From Dryomyza anilis (Eukaryota > Arthropoda > Insecta > Diptera > Dryomyzidae), in the NCBI GenBank assembly GCA_951804985.1, contig OX638131.1, positions 4,278,001-4,342,000 of the forward strand: a stretch of 64,000 nucleotides of DNA, written 5' to 3'. Position numbers and translations under genes: made by a program. The notes beneath the pieces were generated by a model. It was not told the DNA's origin. It was given only the letters and a program-made list of their open reading frames with translations, and made no database searches. This document shows, piece after piece, positions 13,091-24,900 of this stretch (positions are counted from its first letter, which is position 1; each line of letters starts with the position of its first letter).

Positions 13091-14199
13091 AAATCTTTCA
13101 TAGAAATATTTCTCTGCTGCCTCGGACCTGCCAATAATTGTATATAATGCACAGTAAAAAAAATGTTTTTTTTTTGATATAAAATCTGCCTTTGTGTGCT
13201 TAAAATCTTGTCGAGATCAAATGAATGGCATTTATTTTTGAAATATTGGACATATTAGGCAGGTTCGAGTCGATTTAAAAACTGTTATTTGTAGTTTATA
13301 ACAAATGCTTTGTTATTTTCTGCCCATACCAAAAACAGCCTTTAAAATTCAAATAAATTAAAATTTGCTATAAATTTTCAAAATTCTTTGTGTTTTCCCG
13401 AATTTTTATACAAACTTCGCTTTTTTTCTACTGGACATCTTTCGAAAAACTGTTTTTAAACTGTCTTGAGCTGCTATATCCTCCACAAATTTAATTCTCT
13501 TTTTGTATTCTGTTTTGTGTGTGAAATATTCCTCAAAAATTACCGAAATTTTGTCGGTGCTACTTTGGAATTGAATATTTTAACCAAAATTGAAGCAACA
13601 TTTAAATTTATGTCTCAAATTCATTAAAATAGTTTACTACATAAAATCATTCATGCGTTGTCATTATTATGAATTTCATGAATTTATTGCTGCATAATTT
13701 CACAGCCTCATAAATGAACTGCTTGGAAATTCATCGCACTGTGGTGACAAATAAAATGTCACATCGTCAGGCATTTTATAGTCTGTAAATCAACGAACGT
13801 CATTATTATTTTCCTCATTATCCCCATCATCATCACATGTGAGTTAAGCGCATTTTCATTACTTTTGTTTCAAACGGAAACCGCTGCCTTATCGTAAATT
13901 GCAAAAAATAAAATATATTGAAAATGTAAAAAGTAAAAAATAGGTCCTGCGAACCGCGTGACAGCCGCCTGACGCCAAATTAAATGCCATAAAATGTCAT
14001 TAATTGACGTCAAAGTGTGCGCTACGGCGATAAGGCAGGCGACAGACGATGGATGGTTGACGAAGGCAGCGACGCAGACCGAAAAACTTTAATAAATTTT
14101 ACAAAAAAGTTGTTAAATACAAAAAGAAAAATATAGAAAAAATGAATATAGTAATAAAAAACAAAGAATGAAAAATGAAGAATAAAAAATGTTCTTCAT
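13091..14199. other. Intergenic DNA, no gene seen
   Basis: More complex, moderately AT-rich DNA with a GC-richer patch at 13940-14080 (cctgcgaaccgcgtgacagc). I find no spliceable coding exon; it could be regulatory. Confidence 0.45.
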
Positions 14200-15030
14200 T
14201 TTCTGAAGAATGAAGACTGAAAAATGTAGAAAGATGAATGAAGAATGCAGAATGAAGAATGAAAAATGTAGAAAGAAGAATGAAGACTGAAAAATGAAGA
14301 ATGAAGAATGAAGAATGAAAAATGAAAAATGGAGAATGAAAAATGAAAAATGAAGAATGAAAAATGAAGAATGAAGAATGAAGAATGAAGAATGAAGAAT
14401 GAAGAATGAAGAATGAAGAATGAAGAATGAAGAATGAAGAATGAAGAATGAAGAATGAAGAATGAAGAATGAAGAATGAAGAATGAAGAATGAAGAATGA
14501 AGAATGAAGAATGAAGAATGAAGAATGAAGAATGAAGAATGAAGAATGAAGAATGAAGAATGAAGAATGAAGAATGAAGAATGAAGAATGAAGAATGAAG
14601 AATGAAGAATGAAGAATGAAGAATGAAGAATGAAGAATGAAGAATGAAGAATGAAGAATGAAGAATGAAGAATGAAGAATGAAGAATGAAGAATGAAGAA
14701 TGAAGAATGAAGAATGAAGAATGAAGAATGAAGAATGAAGAATGAAGAATGAAGAATGAAGAATGAAGAATGAAGAATGAAGAATGAAGAATGAAGAATG
14801 AAGAATGAAGAATGAAGAATGAAGAATGAAGAATGAAGAATGAAGAATGAAGAATGAATAATGAAGAATGAAGAATGAAGAATGAAGAATGAAGAATGAA
14901 GAATGAAGAATGAAGAATGAAGAATAAAGAATGAAGAATGAAGAATGAAGAATGAAGAATAAAGAATAAAGGATTAAGAATTAAGAATAAAGAATAAAGA
15001 ATGAAGAATTAAGGATAAAAAATATGAAAA
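14200..15030 (+). repeat. 7-bp satellite (GAATGAA)n, about 0.8 kb
   Basis: The unit gaagaat repeats with almost no change from about 14350 to 14925. Diverged units (aaaatga, gaataaa) lie on both sides, the usual pattern of array homogenisation from the centre. It is entirely A/G/T on the + strand and has no coding meaning. Confidence 0.95.
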
Positions 15031-16494
15031 AATAGAAATATAAAAAATTAAAAAATTGTAATAATTAAAAAAAAAACAAATGATTAAAAATAAATAATTC
15101 TCGCCCAAGGACATTGAGTAATCATGTCATGTAAGCAGCACATTAAGGACTCTTATTTTCATTTTCACTACAACATGACTAAAAATAGCAAAACAACAAC
15201 AACAACAATGCCTCGTAGCACACATCGTAGAAACGCGAGCAATATTTATTTTCTTTTTTTAAGGACGATAAGGACATTAACAACGACATACTGACCTACG
15301 TGCGTAAATGTGCTGGGTGAAAAACAGCTGCAGGCAGGCAGGAAGGCAGACAGGCGGTCAAAAGTTGTCACACTCTTTCTCTGGTTTTTCGCTATTATCC
15401 ACTTGTATTCTTGTTATCCTTTGGTATCCTTTCGTATGCTTTTTCGAGACACTAATTCGTTGAAATGGCGGCGCATACTTTTGAGGTCCTGCGGGTTACA
15501 ATTGATAGGCGGCGTATTGCATAGTTTTTGGAGTCAGCCGCACTTTCGGCATTTGCGGAGTGAGAGCTGCAGCTGTCCGTACACGTTATCCTTAAGCTTA
15601 ATCCTTGGGACAGCGGGAGATGAGGCTGCTGCGAAAGCTCAAAGCAAAAAGGAAACGTGAAATTTTATTGTGTATCACACAAGAAGGACGATGGAGTAGA
15701 AATTAAAGACAGAGCCGAAGAACAAGAGAAATTTTCACGACACACGCACAGCACGAACACGAACGCAAACACGACGAACTCACGCATAGGTGGCATGAAA
15801 GAGAGGCGCGTTGAAGAGAGCTTTTATATTAGCGAAAGCGCGCAATTCATTTTCTCTCCGACTTGCACTCTCGCACTCTCTGTCTATCTATCTCTCTCGC
15901 ACGTTTGACAGATACACGCACGCACTAAGCACCCATAAAGGATACGCGGCAATGGTAGTAGGCGCAATAATAAATTTGAGTACTTTTCGGAAAAAAATTT
16001 ACAAAAATAACTACTGCGCTTTAATGTGTAGCTTTAAAGCAGCCCAAATGCTACTCAACGCTTTAGCCATTAATTTCGTTATAACAAAAATGTTATTTAT
16101 GATTTTTATTTAATTTTTATATTATTCAATTCATATTGAATTTGTTTAATATTTTTGTTTAAATTTCTTGTCGAATTTTTGTTTGAATTTTTTTTTTTCA
16201 CTTTTTCACACAAACAGCCATTAGCTCTATCACGTTGATAACATCGTTTTCAACAGTACGTTGTTCCGCACTCACGCAAGTTCTTGGCTCAACTGCGGCC
16301 ACAGCCGCTTTTCGACTCGCAGTTCATTCGAGGAGCTTTCGACTGATAGGTGTGAAGCTTTTTTCACCCTTAGCAGAAACGAAGCTTTTTCGTGCAGTGT
16401 TGCAAAAATAGGCATAAATAGTTTAAAATAAGAACTTTTTTGAAAAAATTCAACTACAATGAAAAATTAAAAAAAAAAAATTTTTTTTTGAAGA
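15031..16494. other. Complex island between two satellites; possible promoter
   Basis: 15170-16110 and 16200-16410 have clearly higher GC and complexity than their surroundings. 16220-16400 (cgcaagttcttggctcaact, gcagttcattcgaggagctt) resembles a fly transcription start region with a 5' untranslated leader, but no start codon followed by a recognisable protein is present downstream. The 116-, 83- and 100-codon frames at 15310-16113 have no domain and lie partly over CTCTCTGTCTAT simple sequence. A noncoding first exon of a gene outside the window is one possibility. Confidence 0.35.
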
Positions 16495-17890
16495 TATTTA
16501 GTGAATTTAAGTGAAAATTTAATTTTTAGTGAGACATTGAATTTTTAGTGAAAAATTTAATTTTTATTGAACAATTTTATTTTTAGTGAAAATTTAATTT
16601 TAGTGCAAAATGGAATTTTAAGTGAAAAATAGAATTTTGAGTGGAAAATTTAATTTTCAGTAAAAAATTTAATTTTGAGTAAAAAATTTAATTTTGTATG
16701 AAAAATTTATGTTTGAGTGAAAAATTTAAGTTTGAGTGAAAAATGCAATTTTTAGAGAAAATTTGAATTTTGAGTGAAAATTTGAATTTTTTAGTGAAAA
16801 ACTTAATTTTGAGTGAAGAATTTAATTTTGAGTGAAAAAATAAATTTTGAGTGAAACAGTGAATTTTAGTGAAAAATTTAATATTGAGTGAAAAGTTAAT
16901 TTTGAGTAAAAAATTTAATTTTTAGTGAAAAATTTAATTTTTAGTGAAAAATGTAATTTTGAGTGATAAATTTAATTTTGAGTGAAGAAGTGAATTTTTG
17001 AGAGAAAAATTTAATTTTGAGTGAAAAATGTAATTTTTAGAGAAAAATTGAACTTTTAGAGTAAAATTGAATTTTTAGAGTAAACCTGAATTTTTAGTGA
17101 AAAAATAAATTTTGAGTGAAGAATTGAATTCTGAGTGAAAAATTGAATTTTGAGTGAAAAATTTAAGTTTGAGTGAAAAATGCCATTTTTAGAGAAAATG
17201 TGATTTATGAGTGAAAATTTGAATATTTTAGTGAAAAAATAAATTTTTAGTGAAGAATTTAATTTTGAGAGAAAAACTGAATTTTGAGTGAAAAAGTGAA
17301 TTTTAGTGAAAAATTAAATTTTTAGTGAAAAATGTAATTTTGAGTGAAAAATTCAATTTTGAGTGAAGAAGTGAATTTTGAGAGAAAAATTGAATTTTAA
17401 ATGAAAAATGTAATTTTTAGAGAAAAATTGAATTTTTAGAGTAAAATTTAATTTTGAGTGAAAAATTGAACTTTTAGAGTAAAATTGAATTTTTAGAGTA
17501 AAACTGAATTTTTAGTGAAAAAATAAATGTTGAGTGAAGAATTGAATTCTGAGTGAAAATTTGAATTTTGAGTGAAAAGTTAATTTTAGTGAAAAATTCA
17601 ATTTTGAGTGAAAATTGAATTTTGAGTAAAAAATTTAATTTTGAGCACAAATTGAATTTTGAGTAAAAAATTGAATTAGGAGAAAAAAATTTAATTTTGA
17701 GTAAAAAATTGAATTTTTAGTGAAATTTTAGTGAATGTTTCTAAAAAATTGTATTTTTAGTGAAAATTTTAATTTTAAACGAAATATTGATTTTTAGTGA
17801 AAATTTTAATTAGTGAGAATTTGAATTTTTACTGAAAATTGAATTTTCAGTGAAAATTTGAATTTTTAGTGTAAAAATGGATTAGTTTTT
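16495..17890 (+). repeat. 19-bp AT minisatellite, orientation TTGAATTTTTAGTGAAAAA
   Basis: Roughly 70 diverged units of ttgaatttttagtgaaaaa with frequent tttgagtg variants. The unit is the reverse complement of the one at 49290-51930, so the same family occurs in both orientations about 32 kb apart. No coding content. Confidence 0.9.
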
Positions 17891-19602
17891 GTTATTTTGT
17901 CGAAATTTAAAGTTTAAGTAAAATATGGAATTTTTTTGAAAACTGCAATGTTGAATGAAAATTTAATTTCTGGTAGAAATATAAACAAAAATGAAATAAT
18001 ATAACCGATATTTTCCACACCCATTCCAAGAAAAGACGCTGCAATTTTTTTGTAACATTTAAATATAATTTAAAAGTAATTTATTTATATTATTTATAAG
18101 TAAATTTTACGCTTACATAATGCTTTTTTACTAAAACTAGATTTATTTTTAAAACAATTGAAATTTGAAATTTGTATTAAAATTTGTTCTTTACATCACT
18201 AACCCTCGACCGCTACATTAAGTTCAACTTGTTGATCCGGTGGTGCTGTTTTTGTAATCTAAATTATTATTATTTGTAAAAATTATAATATATATTAAAT
18301 TAATTTAAAATATCAACGTTGATTAGAACCCATTTTGGAATGAAGCACCTTTTTTGCATGCAGCCGCAATCAGATGTTTTATGAGGAATGAATACATTTT
18401 GTTGATGATTTGTAATCATATATTATTTTTCTATATACACATATAATTCTTAAAAAACATTCCCATTTTTCAAACCAATTTCGATGTAATTTTGTTTTTT
18501 TTTCAAGTTTCATTCAAAATATTTCAAATTCGATATTATTCAATTTTCACGAATTTCAACCCATTCCGTTTGACTCGAACCATTTGAATTTGTACTGTGA
18601 TATATATATTGTATTGAATAATCGAAGTCAAAATTGTTTGATTTAAATTTATCCTATAAATACCATCGAAATTTGATCAAATAACATTTGGGTGAGTAAT
18701 CCACTGACTAAAATATTTATTAATATTAAATTTTTAAAAATAAGTTTCACAGATTTTTTTATTTGTTATTAGTTAGTATATTTGTATTTAAAAAATAAAA
18801 ACTTAAGTTATAATGAAATATGTAGTAATAAAGACTAGGACAACTAATAATACTTTTACTTTCATTGCGAATTTTATAGTTTTTAGTAAAAGTAAAATTA
18901 ACCAACTATATTTTAATCAAAATATTACTTTGAAATTTGTTTTTTTTATAAAATAATAAATTACAAATTTAATCCATATTTCGATGCATATTGCAAAATG
19001 GAGTATAGTAAATAAACCAAAAAAAATATATTATTTGCAAAACCTGACCAGATAATGACCTCGTTTTTAACTCAAGTTTCAATCTGGTTATTGGACAAAA
19101 CAAAAAGAAAATTAATCAGTGTTCTCTAGAACAGAGTCCAAACTAAAGTTCAAAATTACTAACTAATTTTCTGATATTTTTTCTACGTTTTGATCTTTAA
19201 ACTCTTTTACAAATGTAGTTGGTGTGTTTTACATTTACTTACAAATGAAATATAATAAAAAATATCTATTACTAATAAATACAACTAATACTTTTTTTCG
19301 TATAGTACATAAAACCCAAAAAAAACGAAAGAATTGAAATAAAAATAAAACATGCACGACGAATACCATCTTCGAAATACTAGAGCTATTTAAAATGTGC
19401 CTTAAAATAATACTTTAATTGTTTTTTTTTTTTAAATTCCAGTTAAATATTATAATTTTATAAACTATAATTTCAAATTGATATCACTATTGCTTAAATA
19501 AAAAATAGGTTATAATTTTTTTGACAAATAAACATTTTTAATTCATAAACAGACGCACAAAAACCTTAAGAACTTCAAAAATTAAGAACTTCACATAGCA
19601 TT
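17891..19602. other. AT-rich DNA, no gene seen
   Basis: Nothing coding is visible. The stretch at about 19130-19195 (agtccaaactaaagttcaaa) recurs, diverged, at 45608-45665 (agtccaaactaatgatcaaa), indicating another dispersed repeat. Confidence 0.5.
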
Positions 19603-20845
19603 ATATCGACGCCTCTTACGAAAACCCACACGTTTGAATTTGTTAACGAAAAACGTCACATTAAAAAAATGTTTCATTAAAACAAGCATATGTTTATTTT
19701 AGTCACAAAAAATAATCTCATTCTCGTTTTCTCCACGAAAAGAAGCATAACGTTATCTTTGCCACGAATAGAAGCAGATTTATATTTTATCTACGAACAA
19801 AAGCACATTTATAATTTCACCCCAAATAAAAGCAAATATGTATTTTTGAGACAGATATCCCATTATACATTTTGGTGGTTCAGAAATCAGTGATAGTATT
19901 TTTTGACCAAAATGATTTTTCATTGAAGACGTGGTTTTCAGGTATGTCAGTGTACATTTTTTGATGAAACTGTTCCAATTTTTACAGATTCACATCCATG
20001 TGCGTCAGTGGAACTTTTTATGAAACTGTTCGAATGGGCATAGATACATAAGATTTCTCTAGAACCTACTTGCGTCATTGGACATTTTTTTTTTGGAAAA
20101 ATTTGTTCCTTTGGAATTTGGTCACAACCCACTGGTGTCATTGGACATTTTTTTAGACATTTTGTTTGAAAAATTTGTTCCTTTTCGAATTTTCCAGAAT
20201 TTAAATGTGACATTGCACATTTTTTTTGTAAAAATTTATTCCTTTGGGATTTGGCCAGAACCCAACTGCGTCATTGAACATTTTTTTTTTTTTGGTAAAA
20301 TTTGTTCTTTTCGGATTTGGAGGAACAGATTTTTTCAACAAAATGTCCAATGACGCAAGTGGGTTCTGAACAAATCCCAAAAGGAAATTTTTTTTTTGGA
20401 AAAAAATGTCCTGTGACGCAATTGAGTTCTGGCCAAATCCCAAAGAAAGAAAATTTAACAAAAAAAAATGTCCAATGACAAATTTGGGTTCTGGCAAATT
20501 CCAATGAAACAAATTTTTCTAAATAAAAAAAAGGCCAATGACTCTACAGTCACAGTCTACTGGGATAACTTTCTTAAAGAAACATATATGCTTTTGTTCT
20601 TAGCGAAATGATAGATGAGCTTTTTTTCGTAGCTCAATGTAAAAGTGTTTCTTTTCGTTTCGAAAAAAGAGTTATACTTCGTTTCGTGGCTATAAAACGT
20701 ATATGCTTGTTTTCTTGGGTATAATAAAAATGTGATTGTTTTCGTGGGGAAACTGAACTTTTGCTTCTTTTCGTAGTTACGGAAAACGTGCCGTTTTTTG
20801 TAAGGAAATTGGAACGTGTGGGTTTTCGTAAGAGGCGTTGATATA
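19603..20845. mobile_element. Composite fold-back element with internally repetitive arms
   Basis: The left end (cgacgcctcttacgaaaacc, about 19607) and right end (ggttttcgtaagaggcgttg, about 20821) are reverse complements continuing for roughly 35 bases. Inside are diverged arms with many CGAAAAGAAGCA-type motifs on the left and their complements on the right. The centre (19940-20540) holds 60-70-bp tandem units with cattggacatttttt and ggccagaacccaactgcgtc in one direction, then the same units inverted after about 20330. Arms built of tandem repeats are typical of Foldback/Galileo-like elements. No transposase is encoded; the frames here are repeat artefacts. Confidence 0.65.
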
Positions 20846-21109
20846 AAATAACACAAAAATCCACACTTTAATTAATGTTTAAAATAAAAATAAATAATAA
20901 AAATAATTCATACTAATAATCAAAAAACTAAACATTGAAGAATCCCACATGAGTAAATTAGACATAAACATATTAAGAGGATTCATTTTATTTCGTATGT
21001 TTTGCGTATTTCGTAAATTGCTTTTTGCGAAATGTATTTCGAAAAGTGTATTTCATAAAACTGATACCAAGAATAATACTACCCCATATAACAAGTACAA
21101 TTTTTCCTA
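20846..21109. other. AT-rich DNA flanking two elements
   Basis: Short intergenic AT-rich stretch; no gene or repeat recognised. Confidence 0.5.
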
Positions 21110-21262
21110 CACTCAGAACAAAATTACCATAAAATTAATAGTTTTTACTATTGAAATTAAACTATTCATTCAATCGGTAAATCCCATTAAATACTTGTAT
21201 GAAAATCAAATAGTCCTATTGACAAATTTTAATGGGATTTTATGAGATTTTTTTTCTGAGTG
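21110..21262. mobile_element. MITE, family A (CACTCAG...CTGAGTG), copy 1
   Basis: Starts cactcagaacaaa and ends ttttttttctgagtg, flanked by TA on both sides (21108-21109 and 21263-21264). The interior carries tagtttttactattgaaatt and attttaatgggattttatga, shared with the other copies at 34236, 42391, 45051, 46512 and about 54850. Short length, inverted ends and a TA duplication suggest a Tc1/mariner-type non-autonomous element. Confidence 0.75.
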
Positions 21263-21264
21263 TA

Positions 21265-21951
21265 TTGATGTTGAAACGTAATTTTCAAATTTAATTCGCA
21301 TGTGTTGAATTGGACTGCTTACTCAATTTTTTCGTATTAAATAAGTATTCTATTACTTTTAAAAACAATTTTTCTATAAATTCATAAAACTGCAAGAACA
21401 AGACATGTTCTTGTACTTGTACTTTTCATGCACTGTCGTTCATGTTCTTCCATCGGCAAATGATTGGCTTACAGCAGTCTGCCGTGCCGCCTAGAAAATG
21501 GGTATTACCCGCCGCCGAAAATGTTTAATCGACTGTGTCTGACAGATCGATATGGTTCTTGTTCATGCATAAACTGCAAGAACATGAACCAGGTTCTTAT
21601 ATATTTTGTTCACTAATATTTAAGACTAATACATTAATAAATGAAATTTTTTAATATATTTAGATATAAAAACGCAGTTTTTGTTTGTTTATTTAATAAG
21701 AATGTTTTGGGATTATAATCAAAAACAGCACCCGCGAATTATAAGCAAATAATGTATTCAACGACCATTGGAAAAATTGTATTGAATTGTGAATCATCTC
21801 ACTTTCTACGTTTTTTATACCCGTATTTTAAAAAGATCATTTTATACTTTTGACTAATTATCTATGAATTAAAATGAATCTCCTTAATATATTTAAATTG
21901 ATTTTTCAACAAAAACATATCCCTTATTTCAGTGTTTTTTTTTAGTATTCA
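21265..21951. other. EPT1 3' flank and downstream DNA
   Basis: 21390-21600 is more complex and repeats the word caagaacatg several times, with a short near-inverted block around ctgcaagaac at both ends; this may be another small element. The rest up to the EPT1 stop codon is AT-rich and may include its 3' untranslated region. Confidence 0.4.
21688..21693 (-). terminator. Candidate polyadenylation signal of EPT1
   Basis: AATAAA on the minus strand about 260 bases after the EPT1 stop codon. In DNA this AT-rich the hexamer is common, so the assignment is tentative. Confidence 0.3.
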
Positions 21952-24900
21952 TTATGTGTTTTTCGTATGTGTTTTAGTATTAATTTCATTATGGAAAAGT
22001 CTGTCTTTGGTTTCTCTTACTTTAAAACAACGCACTCGAAAGTGATCGCACATCTCACGCACCTGCAATTCATTTTTATAATTATTAAATTTAATAATTA
22101 AACTATAAATCACTACTTACCACACCGCTGCCATAATGCAAATGTGCCGCAGTCACGAAAATCGTCAGACCCTGCACCAGCCAACGTTCGGAAACAGCGG
22201 TCAGATCACTGCCGAGCAGAAACTCGTAAAATGGAAAACATGAGATGCTCACAACGACCAACAGTGGGCACATCAAAACATTAAAGCCATCGCAACGGGT
22301 GTCCGACATCTGGGCGACAATGAGGCGACACTACGTTGGAACAAACAGACATTAAAATTAATAATTATCGAGATTATCGAGGCAGCACCACCTACCGCGA
22401 TATTGGAGAATAGCGTGCCGAAAAGCACAAACATTATGCGTGGCTCCAGATCAATAATGCGGTTGCGGGAGAAAAAACACCAGAACGTCGTGATGACGAA
22501 GAGCCACAGAAAGGCGAACATGGGACGTGCGCCTTCCATGAACGAGTGCATTTTGCCGGTTTTGTTTTTATAGGATCTTTAAAAAATTAGGATATAAAAT
22601 TACAAAACTTTAAATTAATTCTTAGAATAGACATTCTACTTACAAATAAATATTTTTTATAATAATCGGATGACTCGTCACGATGCCGGAACCAATGAGC
22701 ACAATCTCAAAGATATTGGCCATCGAAAGGTTGAGTATGGTGCGTGCGCGCCATATACCCGGTCCAATAATAGTCGTCAGAAAGAGCGTTATGCTGACAC
22801 CCTTTGAAATACATATTCCAAATGATAAAACACTGGCAGTACATTTTATAAAACTTACCCACATGGTAAAGTCATAGCCCCAGGGCAAAAACATAACACC
22901 CGTATTGTACTTCTCAACATGTGTCAAATAGAAATTCAGAAAAACGTTCCAAATTACAAAAAACATGCGTATAGGCGGCAGATCATTGCTGCCGAATAGT
23001 GAAAACATATAGATCGGTATTAGCACCGCAGAGTATGAATCGAGACCATGATCGAAAAGTTCACCCAGTGGGCCGCTGGTGCCGGTGCGACGTGCCTGTT
23101 TACCATCCATGCCGTCTATACAATTAGAATATAATACTGCCTGTTATCAAGAAATAAATATTGCAGAAACTTACCCAAATTATAGTAGAGCAATATGTTG
23201 AGCGCTGCCACGGACCAAACCCAACGCGGCACCGTATTCGTCTCATTGGCTGCCGTAAAGTCCCAGTCGTAGTAGGAAAGTATGATAAAGTTGAGCACGG
23301 TCATGAGAAAGCCGGTGAATGTGATGAGATTCGGCGCCAGCCATTTGGGCAGAAACTGCAAAGGCAGGTGGTGATGAAACAAAAAATCTATGATATGCAT
23401 AAATTGAAAATGGCAACTCACCTGTACGCACCAGTTCCAGAATGGATGCATCACGTAGAGACTCAAGTAACTGGTGTCTACGCTGTTGTACTGGAATTTA
23501 AAGATAATTTAAATTTAATATTAAAAGTCTGTGTTTTTAGGTTTTGTGTTTTTTTATGAGTGAATGGTGGAACTAAATTAAATAATTTACTAGATAAAAT
23601 CCATCACTTTGAACACAAAATATTTCAAATTAAAAAGGTTTGCTTTTAAAAACAATAAAAAAAGCATAAAATAGATTATGTAGGGATAAATATATGATTT
23701 TACCAATATTTAGGTCACGTGCGAGTTTGTTTAAATTTGAAGACTATACTAAATTTGTCGGTAACGCAGTGTTAAATTTTTAATTTAGCTAGAACAAACG
23801 AAATTGAACTAAATTGGAGGACACACAGATGATTATTTAATGATTACCGATTTTTCCAAAGTTCGCATATCGGACATTTTTTTTTTAATTTCATAAAAAA
23901 AAATTGTTTTTTTTTTAACGAACAAAAATGTTATTAATAGATTTTTTTTAAATACATTTTTTCTTTAATTTTTTGTTTCTTAATTTTTTTTAAATTATTT
24001 TTATTTTGGACAAAATTTTTTATCAAAAAAAAAAATGTAAGGACATTTTTTTTTTAAATCCATTAATTTTTCAATCAAATATTTTTTTTTGAAAAAATAT
24101 TAGTTTTTTTTAAATAATATTTTATAAATCAAGCAAGCATGAATTTTTTCACCATCTACCAGATTCATCATATTGATACCACAATTCAATAAATGACATA
24201 TTGATGAATGCATTCATTATATATATGAAATGATTCGTACTATCGAACATCATAGTGAAGAACGAAATATTCAATACAATGAATTTGCTTCGTCATATTA
24301 ATGAATTTGTTCATAATATTTATGAATAAAATATATTTTTTACGAATTTTTCGAAAAAAAGTTTTGTTGTAAAAACTTTATTTAAAAAAAAACAGAAAAA
24401 GAAAATTTAAAAAAAACATTTAAAAAAAAACAAAAAAAATGTACTAATTTATGCATGTTGGGCAAGCATTATATACAAGAAATACTTGAAAAGTACGGCA
24501 AAAAATGAACGAAAATAAAATATTTTGATTGAAATTTTGTTTAATGAACAGCATTCTTCAAAATGAAGTACATATATGTTGTATTTTATGTTTTTGTTCA
24601 TTAATAACACTTTTTTGACAGTTACCAAGAGTTCATCATATTTACGATAGCATTCAATGATGTCGTTAGTCATTAATATAATGAACGGTTTTCAATACAA
24701 TGAATCATGGTTTGAAGAACGGAATTCATCAATATGAAGTACTTTTTTTTCTGTGTATTTAAAAATTAAATAATATAAAGCTATAGGAATTATAAATGCA
24801 TATATGTGTAAATGGAGACAAAATTGTGTCTATAAATTTTTTGTCTGTAAAATGTTTAACCCTTTTATTCAAATTGGAACAAATTGTCCCCATCATTGCC

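Noticed and set aside
14350..14925. Possible CRISPR-like array of regular short repeats
   Set aside because: The unit is 7 bp with no spacers; it is a simple eukaryotic satellite. The 19-bp arrays also have no unique spacers.
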